A stretch of 64,000 nt of DNA, from NCBI GenBank assembly GCA_009746045.1, contig RPFO01000022.1, positions 4,570,702 through 4,634,701 on the forward strand. The letters run 5' to 3'. Positions 37,480 through 50,065 of the stretch are shown here, piece after piece (position 1 is the first letter of the stretch; the number at the start of each line of letters is the position of its first letter). Under the pieces are notes generated by a model, which made no database searches, was not told where the DNA came from, and saw nothing but the letters and a program-made list of their open reading frames with translations. The translations under genes and the position numbers were made by a program. Source of the stretch: Mesostigma viride. Lineage: Eukaryota > Streptophyta > Mesostigmatophyceae > Mesostigmatales > Mesostigmataceae.

Positions 37480-39430
37480 TCCCCGAGACGGCCGCCCGCC
37501 TTGGGGTTGCCGGACCCCCGCCGCCGCCAGCGCCCCCTTCCTCGGCCGCGGACTACCAAGTCCCCGCCTTGCAGGAGGGCTGCCTTGCCACTGACGGCGT
37601 CGTCCACCCCTTCACTTTGAAGGAATTGGACGGCGCCCTTGCTCGCCTACGGTACGATGCGGCGGTCGGTGCCGACCACCTTTCTGCTGAGCTGCTGAAG
37701 ACCCCTGACCTAGCGGTGAAGGATCTTCTGCTGGCGTTCTGCAACCGTGTCCTGCTCTCTGACGAGCCTCCGCCTGCTGAGTGGCAGACGGCCATTCGCG
37801 TCATGCTGTACAAGAAGGGCTCTGCTGCTGACCCCGGTAACTACCGGGGTGTCTGCCTCCAGAGCGCCGCGCTGAAGGTCTTCATGCGCATGATGCTGCA
37901 CAGGCTCCGCGCCGCGCTGGACCCACACCTGGGTGAGTCTCAGATGGGTTTTCGTCGTGGTCGTAACACTGTCATGGCTGTGTTTGTCGCGCGCCGGTTG
38001 ATGGAGGAGGTGCGTCGCCTTTGCCCTGACAGTTTGCCGCTGGTCTTCATTTTTGTCGACTATATCAAGGCCTTTGACATGGTCCTCTGGGAGGCTCTTT
38101 GGGCCATCCTAGCTCTGGACCGAGTGCCACCAGCGTTTGTTGCTGCCATTCGCCGACTGTATGAGGGGTCACAGGCAGTAGTGCGGACTGCGGAAGGCAC
38201 CACCCCACCATTCCCCCTTCACCACGGGGTGTGGCAAGGTTGTGTCCTGTCTCCATACCTGTTCATTATTGTCGTGGACCACGTCATGCGCCAGGCACGT
38301 GCGCGCTTTACTGCTCTTAAGGGGTTCGAGCCCGGCTTGGACATCCTTAACGAGCGTGGGCACGGCGGGGTTAGCACGGGTTACCGCCTGGCTGACCTGA
38401 TTTATGCGGACGACACCACCCTCATCGCGCGCCCCGAGCACATGCATTCAGACCTGGCTGGACTGTAGTGGGCCTGGAGGCGAGGGCGGTGGGGTTGGAG
38501 ATTAGTGTCAAAACTGAGGCGATGGTGATTGGGGCCTCCAGTCGTCCACCGCTGCCGCGCCTGCTCGACGGGACGGAGGTCCCATTCCGCGACCGCTTCA
38601 AGCTGTTGGGGAGTTGGCTTCCTGACACTGCCGACGATGTGGACACCCGCATCGGCCTTTCCTGGGCCAAGCTCCGTTCGCTCAACACCTACTGGCGCTC
38701 CAAGGGCCTGGACGAGCACCGCAAGCGCATGCTCTTCAAGGTCCTCGTCCTCACGGTGCTCACGTATGGCGCCGAGGCATGGACACTCACGGCAACACTA
38801 GCAGCCAAGCTAGACCGGGCACGGTAACCCGGATGCTCCGACAGGTCCTTGATGTCGGGTTTTCTCAGCGTAGGTCATTAGAGTCTTTGTATCACGGTAT
38901 GCCTCGTATTTCGGATGAGATTAGGCAGCGTAGGATAGCATTTGTAGGACATCTTGCTCGCACCAGCCAGGTCGACACCGCCCTTGGTCTGGCCGGTCCC
39001 CAGCGGCTCGGCCAACCAGGGCGGCATATTTTGACCTGGCCTGGCCCCAAGAACATTCCTAAAAAGGTAGGGAAACATGCCATGACCTATACCCAGATGT
39101 TGCTGGACGACCTAGTGGTCCCAGCCCAGTTTGAGTACCGCATCCACTCTCTCTCCCGTCTTTGGACTGCCATGCAGGACAAGACGCGGTGGCAGAAGAT
39201 TGTCAAGGCCTACGTGTACGCCAGCCCCTGTGGGCAAGCCGCCTCCCCCCAAGAGGAGGAGCCGTTTTGATGAGTAGCGTAGATAGGCTTTTCTAGACTA
39301 GATATAGCTTAGAGTTAGGTTAGTTCGATTACGCGGCTTCCTCCACTCCACCCATCCAACCTGGAATATGTGCTACAATATCTCCCAACGGAGACATGTT
39401 ATAATTTAATTTAATTTAATTTAATCCATT
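37480..39430 (+). mobile_element. RTE-type LINE, copy 2, 5'-truncated
   Basis: The best-preserved RTE copy in the window. It starts within the linker after the endonuclease and ends with 3' UTR, stem-loop (39381-39396) and an AATTTAATTT tail at 39400-39424. It matches copy 1 closely over the RT and C-terminal parts. Confidence 0.85.
37569..39270 (+). pseudogene. RTE reverse transcriptase, frame-shifted
   Basis: Three adjacent blocks (37569-38468, 38468-38827, 38779-39270) give the RT palm with YKKGSAADPGNYRG, the motif-A block IFVDYIKAFD, motif B GVWQGCVLSPYLF and the catalytic YADDTT box. The C-terminal domain (ISVKTEAMVIG, RMLFKVLVLTVLTYGAEAW, MPRISDEIRQRRIAFVGHLA) follows. Two indels, at about 38465 and 38815, break the frame. 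The endonuclease is missing by 5' truncation. The RT core is intact over its first block, so decay is recent. Confidence 0.85.
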
Positions 39431-39514
39431 CCATCCCATGTTCCCCTCCCACTGAGGACTTATGCTGACGTGACGCAGTCACGTGTCTATGAATTAGTAA
39501 GGAAGGAAGGAAGG
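39431..39514 (+). repeat. Retroposon 3' hairpin with GGAA tail
   Basis: CACGTGACGCAGTCACGTG-type hairpin (GACGTGACGCAGTCACGTG at about 39468-39486), then TCTATGAATTAG and a short (GGAA)n tail. Same 3' signature as before the GAAT array at 7994. Confidence 0.55.
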
Positions 39515-40035
39515 AAGTAATCGGATGAGATTAGGCAGCGTAGGATAGTATTTGTAGGACATCTTGCTCGCACCAGCCAGGTCGACACCGCCCTTGGTCT
39601 GGCCGGTCCCCAGCGGCTCGGCCAACCAGGGCGGCATATTTTGACCTGGCCTGGCCCCAAGAACATTCCTGTAAGGGTAGGGAAACATGCCATGACCTAT
39701 ACCCAGATGTTGCTGGACGACCTAGTGGTCCCAGCCCAGTTTGAGTACCGCATCCCCTCTCTCTCCCTTCTCCGGACTGCCATGCAGGAGAAGCGGTGGC
39801 AGAAGATTGTCAAGGCCCACGTGTACGCCAGCCCCTGTGGGCAAGCCGCCTCCCCCCACCAAGAGGCGGAGCCGTTTTAATGAGTAGCGTAGATAGGCTT
39901 TTCTAGATTAGATATAGCTTAGAGTTAGGTTAGTTTGCTTACGCGGCTTCCTCCACTCCACCCATCCAACCTGGAATATGTGCTACATGACCTCCCAACG
40001 GAGGCATGTTATAATTTAATTTAATTTAATTTAAT
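39515..40035 (+). mobile_element. RTE-type LINE, copy 3, only the 3' end
   Basis: Starts within the C-terminal domain (GATGAGATTAGGCAGCGTAG) and codes HLARTSQVDTALGLAGP in frame to a stop at 39880; it ends with the stem-loop at 39991-40008 and an AATTTAATTT tail. Very similar to copy 2. Confidence 0.8.
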
Positions 40036-40044
40036 TTTAAGTAA

Positions 40045-40762
40045 GTAAGTAGCACCGCAAGCGCATGCTCTTCAAGGTCCTCGTCCTCACGGTGCTCACG
40101 TATGGCGGCCGAGGCGTGGACCATCCCACCCAAACTGGCAGCTAGGCTAGACGGCACGGTTTACAGGATGCTCCTTAACGTAGGGTTTTCCGAGTTCCCA
40201 TCATCAGAATCTTTGTATCATGCCAGGATGCCTCGTATTTCGGACGAGATTAGGCAGCGTAGGATAGCATTTGTAGGACACCTTGCTCGCACCAGCCAGG
40301 TCGACACCGCCCTTGGCCTGGCCGGCCCCTGGAGCGGCTTGGCCAGCCAGGGCGACACATTCTGACCTGGCCTGGCCCCGAGGGCATTCCAAAGAGGGTA
40401 GGGAAACCTGTCACGAACTACATCCAGATGTTGCTGGACGACCTAGTGGTCCCAGCCCAGTTTGAGCACCGCATCCACTCTCTCTCCCGTCTTTGGACTG
40501 CCATGCAGGACAAGACGCGGTGGAAGAAGATTGTCAAGGCCTGCGCACACGCCCGACCCTGTGGGCAAGCCCCCTCCCCCCAAGCGGAGGAGGCGTTTTG
40601 ATGATGAGTAGTGTAGTTAATTAGGATTTTCTAGATAGCTTAGAGTTAGCCGGATAGTTCGTTCACGCGGCTCCCTCCACCCCATCCATCATGGAATATG
40701 TGCTACATGATCTCCCCACGAAGGCATGTTATAATTTAATTTAATTTTTTTAAGTAAGTAAG
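40045..40762 (+). mobile_element. RTE-type LINE, copy 4, only the 3' end
   Basis: Starts slightly more upstream than copy 3 (GCACCGCAAGCGCATGCTCT). Broken frames of the C-terminal domain, 3' UTR, a variant stem-loop (TCTCCCCACGAAGG near 40711-40725) and an AATTTAATTT tail. Confidence 0.75.
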
Positions 40763-41055
40763 TACTTGCGTGTCATGCGCAAAGGCATGCCACGGAGTAC
40801 TATGCTAATCTCATTAGAAAAATAATTACACAAAAGTTTAAACAAATATCGTCTGCATCATCCCCCAACCGTTAAGCACTAGATGGGCGTGTGTTTCGAG
40901 CCACTGGCCGGGAGTGTAGTAGACCTAGGGGTAAGCACCATTGCTGCGATCGCTCGAGATCCCACCATTTACGAGGAAATACCCGCAAATGGGCTGAACC
41001 ACTAAAAAGGTCTAGCTAGTCAGTCATTCCAGTCCATCCATCCATTGACTCAGAT
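40763..41055 (+). repeat. Two dispersed repeat fragments
   Basis: 40763-40862 is the inverse of 8346-8460. 40880-41025 matches the inner part of the TCTCCTTGA-ended retroposon (GTGTGTTTCGAGCC, CATTTACGAGGAAATACCCG, GGTCTAGCTAGTCAGTCAT). Confidence 0.55.
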
Positions 41056-41059
41056 AACT

Positions 41060-41290
41060 GAGATGATCAATTCCTCCCCCGTGCCAGGATCCCCTGAGTT
41101 GGGTTGAACCTGAGACAGCATGGCGGTGCCGGTGCCCTTGAGGCACCTAGAGCAGGGGTAGCTTACATTCCCACCCTTGCATGAAGTAGCCTAGAATGTA
41201 TTAAAAGCCATGTGCCCCTTCTCAGGGATATGTGCTACTACATTTACTCCCAACGGAGTGATGTTGATAATTAATTAGTTAATTAATCCC
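41060..41290 (+). repeat. Short retroposon, copy 2, with CTCC-CAAC-GGAG 3' stem-loop
   Basis: Matches 7300-7535. Stem-loop TACTCC-CAAC-GGAGTG at 41246-41260, then a TTAATTAA-type tail. A third copy lies on the minus strand at 43340-43480. Confidence 0.65.
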
Positions 41291-41556
41291 CTAGTCTCTC
41301 CCTTCTTTGGACTGCCATGCAGAACAAGACGCGGTGGCAGAAGATTGTCAAGGCTCACACGCCAGCCCCTGTGGGCAAGCCACCTCCCCCCAAGAGGAGG
41401 AGGCGTTTTGATGAGTAGTGTAGTTAGGATTTTCTAGACTAGATAGCTTAGAGTTAGTTCGATTACGCGGCTTCCTCTGGACACTCCACCCATCCATCAA
41501 GGAATATGTGCTACATGATCTCCCAACGGAGGCATGTTATAATTTAATTTAATTTT
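41291..41556 (+). mobile_element. RTE-type LINE, copy 5, last 260 bp
   Basis: Codes WTAMQNKTRWQKIVKAHT in frame, then the Pro/Lys/Arg-rich end and stop near 41413; 3' UTR, stem-loop (41517-41534) and AATTTAATTT tail follow. Confidence 0.75.
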
Positions 41557-41558
41557 TA

Positions 41559-41690
41559 AATGTGCACAACAGGAAGAAAGGGCAGAGATAACCCCCTTTC
41601 TCCTTCATGCCAGAGGCATGCCACAGCTGCAATCGGACACGATCGATAGACGATCCGGCAAGTTCTGTGGGTGCAATAAGACCCATGTGA
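41559..41690 (+). repeat. Dispersed repeat shared with 63018-63110
   Basis: Shared blocks TGTGCACAACAGGA, GAAAGGGCAGAGA, CTCCTTCATGCCA and GCATGCCACAGCTGCA. Type unknown. Confidence 0.5.
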
Positions 41691-41696
41691 GCATAT

Positions 41697-42175
41697 CATT
41701 TTCTGGCATACGCGGGCTTTTGGTTCCCGCCGCACATTTGAAAGTGCTGTCGTCCGGCTTTTTGCCTTTGCACCGTGTGCAGTTCTTGGGCGTTTGGAAT
41801 CATGGCATGGCTAACGTGATGACTGACTAGCTAGACCTTTTCAGTGGTTTTGGCATTTGCGGGCCGGTATTTCCTCGTAAATGGTGGGAGAGCGATCGCA
41901 GCAATGGTGCTCACCACTAGACACTCCCGGCCAGTTAGGCTCGAAACACACACGCCCTGATCAAGCATGCTGTTTCCGGCCCCACCGTCTAGGTCATCTA
42001 GTCGCTCTACACGTAAGCCAGCCATAATTTCAATGCACACGGCTACACATTTCCATCACCATATCCATCTTCATCATCCTGAACGACTCGAACACGCGGA
42101 CAAGATAACGGCAGGCTCTAGCTACCATGGTCCGGATTCTCCCGATTTCTGGCCTGCGCTGGTTGTCTCCTTGAT
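41697..42175 (+). repeat. TCTCCTTGA-ended retroposon, long copy
   Basis: Collinear with 30300-30842 to the same 3' end GGTTGTCTCCTTGATA at 42162-42176. Confidence 0.65.
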
Positions 42176-42245
42176 ATCGTAACAAGGGGGCGTGGGCAAG
42201 TAATCTGATCATAATTAATTAATTAATTAAAATCATAGCTCCGTT

Positions 42246-43340
42246 GCGAGCATATGTAACATAGTACTCCTACACACAGATCTCGAGTGATTTATCTAGT
42301 ACCAAATCCGAAAGGCTTGCATCACTCCCCGGACAGGAGAACTTTTGCGGATGACTGTAGGTGTAAGTTGGCGATGCCATGGTAACCGGAGACGTCCGTC
42401 CTATAGTCAGCAAAATTGGTGCGAGATGTCCCCAGTTCGATTCCGGTGGGATTCATTTGCAGATCGCGTTTTCCGCGTTTTCCGCGGCCCGGCACTGAAC
42501 GCAAAGGTTTTCACCTTTGCGGAGTGCCTGATCAGAATATACGCTTGGCTGATTTCGTTAGTACCGGCTACGCCCCCTTCTAAAGAAGGATTCAGCCGTG
42601 TTCAGCCCGTCTCACGGTGCGAGACTGAACAAGTCTCGCGTGCAGACATGTGTGTAGTACTCCTACACACAGATCTCGAGTGATTTATCTAGTACCAAAT
42701 CCGAAAGGCTTGCATCACTCCCCGGACAGGAGAACTTTTGCGGATGACTGTCTACAGGTGTAAGTTGGCGATGCCATGGTAACCGGAGACGTCCGTCCTA
42801 TAGTCAGCAAAATTGGTGCGAGATGTCCCCAGTTCGATTCCGGTCGGATTCATTTGCAGATCGCGTTTTCCGCGTTTTCCGCGCCGGGCCTGGCACTGAA
42901 CGCAAAGGTTTTCACCTTTGCGGAGTGCCTGATCAGAATATACGCTTGGCTGATTTCGTTAGTACCGGCTACGCCCCCTTCTAAAGAAGGATTCAGCCGT
43001 GTTCAGCCCGTCTCACGGTGCGAGACTGAACAAGTCTCGCGTGCAGACATGTGTGTAGTACTCCTACACACAGATCTCGAGTGATTTATCTAGTACCAAA
43101 TCCGAAAGGCTTGCATCACTCCCCGGACAGGAGAACTTTTGCGGATGACTGTAGGTGTAAGTTGGCGATGCCATGGTAACCGGAGACGTCCGTCCTATAG
43201 TCAGCAAAATTGGTGCGAGAGGTCCCCAGTTCGATTCCGGTCGGATTCATTCAGTTTGCAGATCGCGTTTTCCGCGTTTTCCGCGGCCCGGCACTGAACG
43301 CAAAGGTTTTCACCTTTGCGGAGTGCCTGATCAGAATATG
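42246..43340 (-). repeat. Three tandem SINE-like units, period about 400 bp
   Basis: Units start at about 42258, 42655 and 43052 with TAGTACTCCTACACACAG, each running through the B-box-like AGTTCGATTCCGG to CGGAGTGCCTGATCAG. The first two are followed by an identical spacer of about 110 bp (TACGCTTGGCTGATTTCGTT to CAGACATG) with an inverted GTCTCAC-GGTGC-GAGAC. The third has no spacer. Near-identity suggests recent amplification. Confidence 0.7.
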
Positions 43341-43480
43341 TAACATGTATAGCCCTGAGAAAGGGACATCTATGGGTTTGTAATACAATCAGGGCGACAA
43401 CCTGCAGGTGGAGGATGTACAACTATCACCTGCTCTGGGTGCACAAGGTGCATCTGCACCGCCATATGATGGAATCTGAT
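43340..43480 (-). repeat. Short retroposon, copy 3 (minus strand)
   Basis: On the minus strand it shares GCACCTTGTGCACCCAGAGCA and CCCTTTCTCAGGGCT-like blocks with 41060-41290 and 7300-7535. The 3' stem-loop end is not clear here. Confidence 0.45.
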
Positions 43481-43559
43481 CATAGCCACGACGTAGCATG
43501 GCTGTACAAGGGCTAAGCTAAGGCTATATGGCTGGTTGTGTACCGTGTGTTAGCGGTGT

Positions 43560-43731
43560 GCACACGTACTGCTGTGTATAGTTCATGGCAGGCTTACTAA
43601 CCTTTCTGGGAATGTCCTTGGGGCCAGGCCAGGTCAGGATATGCACCACCCTGGCTGGCCAAGCCGCTGCATGGGGGTCGGCCAGACCGAGGGCGGTGTC
43701 TATACCTGGCTGGTGCGAGCAAGATGTCCTA
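43560..43731 (-). mobile_element. RTE-type LINE fragment, 3' part of a split copy
   Basis: Inverse of the RTE C-terminal region (CAAGATGTCCTAC, GGGCGGTGTC, GGCCAGGTCAGGATAT). It continues at 49831-50065 on the far side of the inverted-repeat element, showing that the element inserted into this LINE. Confidence 0.75.
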
Positions 43732-44129
43732 CAGGGTCAGCTCACTTCCTTAGTGATTTCACTAATTCGGTAGATTAGTGATTCGATTTCACTAACGATT
43801 CGAGATTGCGATCCCGGGTCCGATCGGATACTCGTACTAATCTGCCGAATTTGGGGGGTTTCGACTTCGTTGACTTCAGTCAGACCCGAGTCATTAGTGG
43901 AAGTAACGTACTAACGATTCGCATGATTAGCACATTGAATGATGTCAGACTAACGATCCGAATTCATTGTACTAATGAAGCGAATTCACACTAAAGAAGC
44001 GATTCTGGCACTAACGAAGCGATTTCTGGCACTAACGAAGCGAACTCCAGCGTCGCTAGCCTACATGCGTCCTTTCGTGCTGCGTGCAGCGATGGCCACC
44101 GCGAGCGAGTCCTTTTAAGGGGACAGGAC

Positions 44130-45068
44130 ATGCCCGAATTTCTTGGCGCCGAAAAATTCGCCGTCCGAGGTGCCGTCCCTACTCTGAAAAGTGGGTGCAC
44201 GGTGCGCGCACCCCTAGCGGAAGTGGCCATGGCGACTGCGTTCAGGCGAAATTACCACAATAGGGCAAGCGAAATGCACAATATTTACTCGAATGTTAAA
44301 GACGATGATTTTATGATGTTGGTTTGTGGCGGAAATCAGCTGGTTTACAATATCGCTGATGTTTTTATATGCCATCGGCATGGGGGGTAATCTGAATTTT
44401 TTGGTCGCGCGGAATGAAATAGAATTCATGATAGCGGCAGTAAAATCGTGGTTTTGGTGGTTGTTCTGACCGTGAAGCAGGCATTAATATCGGCAGCATC
44501 GAATTCTTAACCGAGCGGGTGCTTTTTGCCACATTTTTGGCCATTATCGGTAAGTAATTGTTCAGGCCTGCACAGTGCGTGTCTGACCTGTCCATGGAAG
44601 AACGCCTGTTGTTGCGCGCCTGGGCGAGGGATTTCCGAGGGCAAGGTACAGATTTGTCGCGAATGTTATCTGCTATCAGTGCTTTCTTCTATGAGCTCAT
44701 CGTTCGAAGGTTTTTGCGTTCTTTTTGGGCAGTTTCCGCCAGCTAGCTCGCCGTGGCTTGCCGTTGTGTTGTCGAATACCTGGCAGCTTTAGATTGTTTT
44801 CGTTGATTTTGTGGTCAGGGCCGCTTCAGTCGCAGCCTATAGCTTCTCGGGAAGGTTTAAGGCATTTCATGAAACGTGTTCTGGCAAGGATGTTGTGTGT
44901 ATGGACGCTTCTTGTTGTGTGAGAGTGACGCACCCTCTCTTCGCAGCGGCATCACAGCGCTCATGCGCTGAAGGGCCGCCAATGGTTTCGTTGCATTTTA
45001 TCGTGCAGGGATGGAAGTGTTATGGTGATGATAATATGGAGATATTGCATTTGTGTGACTCCATGTAG
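44130..45068 (+). other. Open frames inside the inverted-repeat element, no recognised product
   Basis: 44130-44390 (86 codons, MPEFLGAEKFAVRG) and 44558-44746 (62 codons, with SMEERLLLRAWARDF) look less random than surrounding frames and could be exons of a captured or element-encoded gene. No domain recognised and no splice model could be closed. Confidence 0.25.
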
Positions 45069-46570
45069 ATAGCTGCCACTAATAGTTTATTTGAGCTTTC
45101 CCTTGTTATGATGATGTGACAAGACTACGATGTGCTGAGCCAACCATGGTTGACATGGTTGGCTGCATGCAAGCTATGCATACCATGATCCTACTTGGTT
45201 CCTTGCCCTCCATAGTCCTGCTTGTTGCCCATGCCGGTTAGGGCAGTTTAGGAAGTGTTATAGTGTTGATGTGCTTGGTTGGCATCAACCTTACACTCTA
45301 ACATGGGAGAAACATAGAAAATGCTGGTTAGGCATGTTAGTGCTACCATCATTATTGCTATGCACATAGATACAAGGCTGGCCACGCTCGAGGGTGGTGA
45401 AGGCGTATGAGGTGCGTGGCCACCCCATTGTACTTTCTAAACATATTCAGCATGGTTTTGGTGTCTCCTTGATATTCAGCATGGTTTTGGTGCATGTTGG
45501 ATGGCATATGAAGTGTCATTGTGCTTACCTGCTTACTTAGTGGTCCTTAGCGCCTTGTCAGGTGGTCACATATGAAGCCCATCAACCTGAGCAGTTCTTG
45601 TCACAATGACCCCCAACCTTGAGCATGCGTTGTTGTCAGCATGCAAGAACTAACTATATGTGCTTTGGTCAGTTTGCAGATGTCTTTGATGAAGGAGGTG
45701 CTAGTGTGGCTAAATGGTTACTAAAACCTCCTTGTACCGTCTTCGTGGGTGGCCGTCTTGGAATGGTGGTAACTTAAGCTTCTTGTCAGAATGGCGTCAA
45801 ACCTTTAACATAGGAGGTACCATATGTGCAGAGGATGGTAGCATGTGGTTTGGCCAGTTTTCACATGGCTTGGATGGATAAAGATGTGTTAGTGTGGTTG
45901 AATACTAGCTAAAACCTCCGTGCAACTGCATGTGCAGGTTTTATGACGGGGAAATCACAGTCCTGGTCGATCAGACGAAGGATAAATACCTCAAGTCTTG
46001 GGTCGTGTACGCGTAAAACCCCTTTTCAAGCTCCTGCACGCATTTGGTGGTCTCTTACGCTCCCCCCCCCCTCAACATGAGACTGTCCTTCATGTAGGAC
46101 TTGACGGGTTTGTAAGGATTTGACTTTCAAACGGAGGTGCATGTCTTATTCACCAACATACGTCATTCAGAATTACGCACCCTGGAGACAAAATACATGA
46201 GCTGGTGCCTGCATGGCCGAATGTTGTGCACTCCCCTTGTATTATGCTGTGTAAGGGAATCAAGCAATTTAATTGACATGGGCTGCACATGCTAAGACCA
46301 AGGTAACACACATATATGGCCCAATATATCAAGGAGACAACCCAATATATGTCTTGATATATGTCCCAATGAATGAAGGTTCCTTTATTGGTACCCGCAT
46401 GACTTAGTCTACGTGATAATCAATTTATTAGTTAATTAATTTGTCCCAGTGATGATCAAAGTGTGACATTGTTATCCATTCCCACACAAGGCGTCCCCCT
46501 GCCCCTTATTCTCTTTGTGTAACGACGTAAGATAGGGATACAAAGCACGATGCTTACTGTGCTCAATGTC
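45069..46570. other. Inner part of the element, non-coding
   Basis: Diverged direct repeats of about 200 bp around 45660-45730 and 45855-45925 (shared CTAGTGTGG/TTAGTGTGG and CTAAAACCTCC). A TCAAGGAGACAACC retroposon end lies at 46326. A CACGTG-hairpin-like end (GGTTCCTTTATTGGTACCC) lies at 46378-46412. Confidence 0.4.
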
Positions 46571-46576
46571 TTCCCA

Positions 46577-47160
46577 ACGGCAGCATCCTTATACATTAAT
46601 TAATTAATTAATAGACACGTGACTGCGTCCTTATACATATATTAATTAATTTACCATTGCCACAGTGCCGTTACCATTGCCACTATTTGTATATCAAAGA
46701 GAAAACCAGATTACTTGTATTAATTGATTTGTCAAGGAGAAAACCATCTACCTACATAGTTAATCAATTAGTTAATTAAACCTACCTAGTTAATCAATTA
46801 GTAAATTAAACGTAGCTATTTATCAACCGGCGGTAGTCATGCGTCCAACGGATTTCAGAATGGTGTTTGACATGAATCACGGCCCACGGGCTTGAAGGTG
46901 TCTTCAATGGTACCTTCAAAGAACAGCTAGTAGAGGACATGGGGGGCCTAGGCCTCTCCGTGATTTGGAACAAGATGATGGACAAGGCCAAGTGGGCCCA
47001 GGTCATAGAGGACAACGAACCCCCTCCCGTGGGGAAGCGCCCGCGTTTGCAAACATGTGGGAAGCGCGCTAGACAATTCGTCCATCCATCCATCCATCGG
47101 GGTTAATGCTCCGTGACTCCCCAACGGGAGCACGAGTCTAATTAATTAATTAATTAATTA
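46577..47160 (+). repeat. Two RTE-related 3' ends with TTAA tails
   Basis: At 46577-46612 a variant stem-loop (TTCC-CAAC-GGCAG) is followed by a TTAATTAA tail. At 46840-47160 the frame reads WNKMMDKAKWAQVIEDNEPP, aligning with WTAMQDKTRWQKIVKA of RTE copy 2, then 3' UTR, stem-loop CTCCC-CAAC-GGGAG (47118-47131) and a TTAATTAA tail. This is a separate RTE subfamily. Confidence 0.6.
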
Positions 47161-47286
47161 ATGGTACCAAAGTGGGGATCCATACCTAGGTCCTCAAAAT
47201 TGACTTAGTTTGGCATGGTGTTTGGCTAATGGTGTTTGGCAGGAATGGTGTTTGGCTAATGATAGTAAATAGCACACCTTATTTTG

Positions 47287-48505
<1,219 letters not shown>

Positions 48506-49665
48506 ACCACACCATCCAAGGCTGCCTGCCTCCTGTGTGTCTTCCAGGTCCAGACCAGCCTGACCTGGTAGTGTCGTCAGCTTGCGAGCGTTCCCACGTG
48601 CCTACCTATGTGGCTGGCAACATGCGTAAACCCATTCATGCATGCGTGCATGCACGCATGCGACCAAATTTGAACAATTCTGTCCAGGCCTGCCAAAACA
48701 TGACCATGCAAAGATACACGCAAACTAGCGTACCAGCGGCAAGCATGTGTGCAAATATAAACTGTTCGCCTGCCCCTCTGCCTGCACTTCATCCTGCCTG
48801 TCAGTATGTCTGCCGACACAGGATGTAGGAGGGAGGCCGCCTTCCACAGGCTAATCCCACCAAGGAAATGAAATAAAGCGCATAAAAGCTAAGCAACCAA
48901 CAGCAAGAGGCAAAAAGTTACATAGATGAATGCCATATGCAAGACGTATGGACAACATGACACTCAAGGCGCCATAATACCCTGAGCATCCATAACATTG
49001 ACGCAATCAGGTGCGGCAATTTATCAATGCAGGTGTTTGCGGCCGTCGAATCCACGGCAGCGGTGCCAGACGGAAGGACAGCACACATCCTAGGTCCCGC
49101 AAAGAATTTCTTCAGCGGCCACCGACAGCACCGGAAAATAAAATTCCAGCAAGAAACGCAACAAACAATAACAAACCCTGACTAGACCTCCATTTTCAAC
49201 CACCCTATCACCCTAAACCAGAACTGCGGCTCACCAGATGCTCCGGAGGTCAAGCAGTATCCAGTTTTCACTTACGCACGTTTCCGCAGTATTCTCACGG
49301 CATTCCCACCGGCAGCTACCTCGGTCCGCCCCAAAAATGCTGTACGATGGAGCCCATGGATGTATCCCGCATTCGACGCCTTTTTGAAGTGATCGCGTCA
49401 CGTAGGCAGCTGTAGGCACACGATTCACACGATTCCGGATAGCCCAGTTTTTCATTCTTTGATCATCGCAATCGGTCGCTATATGCATGACTCCAACCTC
49501 AGCGTGGAGCGATGAAGACTGAGAAATGTAGCAATTATACACATAAGCACGAGATTTTTCACAGATTTCTTTCTGAAACGATTGTTTTCGCAGCAAGAAT
49601 GGGAAATGCCGTCTCCATAGCTCCACGAGCTGACGACCTCGCCATCATACTAATGAAGTGAGTTG
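48506..49665. other. Right part of the inverted-repeat element
   Basis: No supported gene. A minus-strand open frame of 131 codons (49231-49626, MELWRRHFPFLLRKQ) has a protein-like composition with several Cys but no recognised domain. Confidence 0.3.
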
Positions 49666-49830
49666 CATGTACTAATTATTCGCGTCGTTAGTGCTTTCGG
49701 ATCGGATTTGGTCGGGTACGATTTGTCACTAATCAGTATCCGATCAGATTTCTCGGGTAAACCGTACTAATGAACCGAATTTTGTCACTAATTGAGGTGC
49801 CGAAATCACTAAGGAAGTGAGCTGACCCTG

Positions 49831-50065
49831 ACTATCCTACGCTGCCTAATCTCCTCCGTAATGCGAGGCACACCCTTATACATTCAAGACTCTAACGACC
49901 TATGTATAATTGAAAACCCTACATTCAGGACCTGTCGGAGCATCCTAGTGTAAACCGTCCCGTCCAGCTAGCCAGGTGACCAGCTTGCCCGTGACTCTAG
50001 CGTCGATCCATGATGCCTCGGCGCCATAGGTGAGCACCGTGAGGACCAGGACCTTGCCGATTAAT
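49831..50065 (-). mobile_element. RTE-type LINE fragment, 5' part of a split copy
   Basis: Inverse of the RTE C-terminal domain (TATCCTACGCTGCCTAATCT, AACCCTACATTC, GGTGAGCACCGTGAGGAC). It adjoins the right end of the inverted-repeat element and pairs with 43560-43731. Confidence 0.75.
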
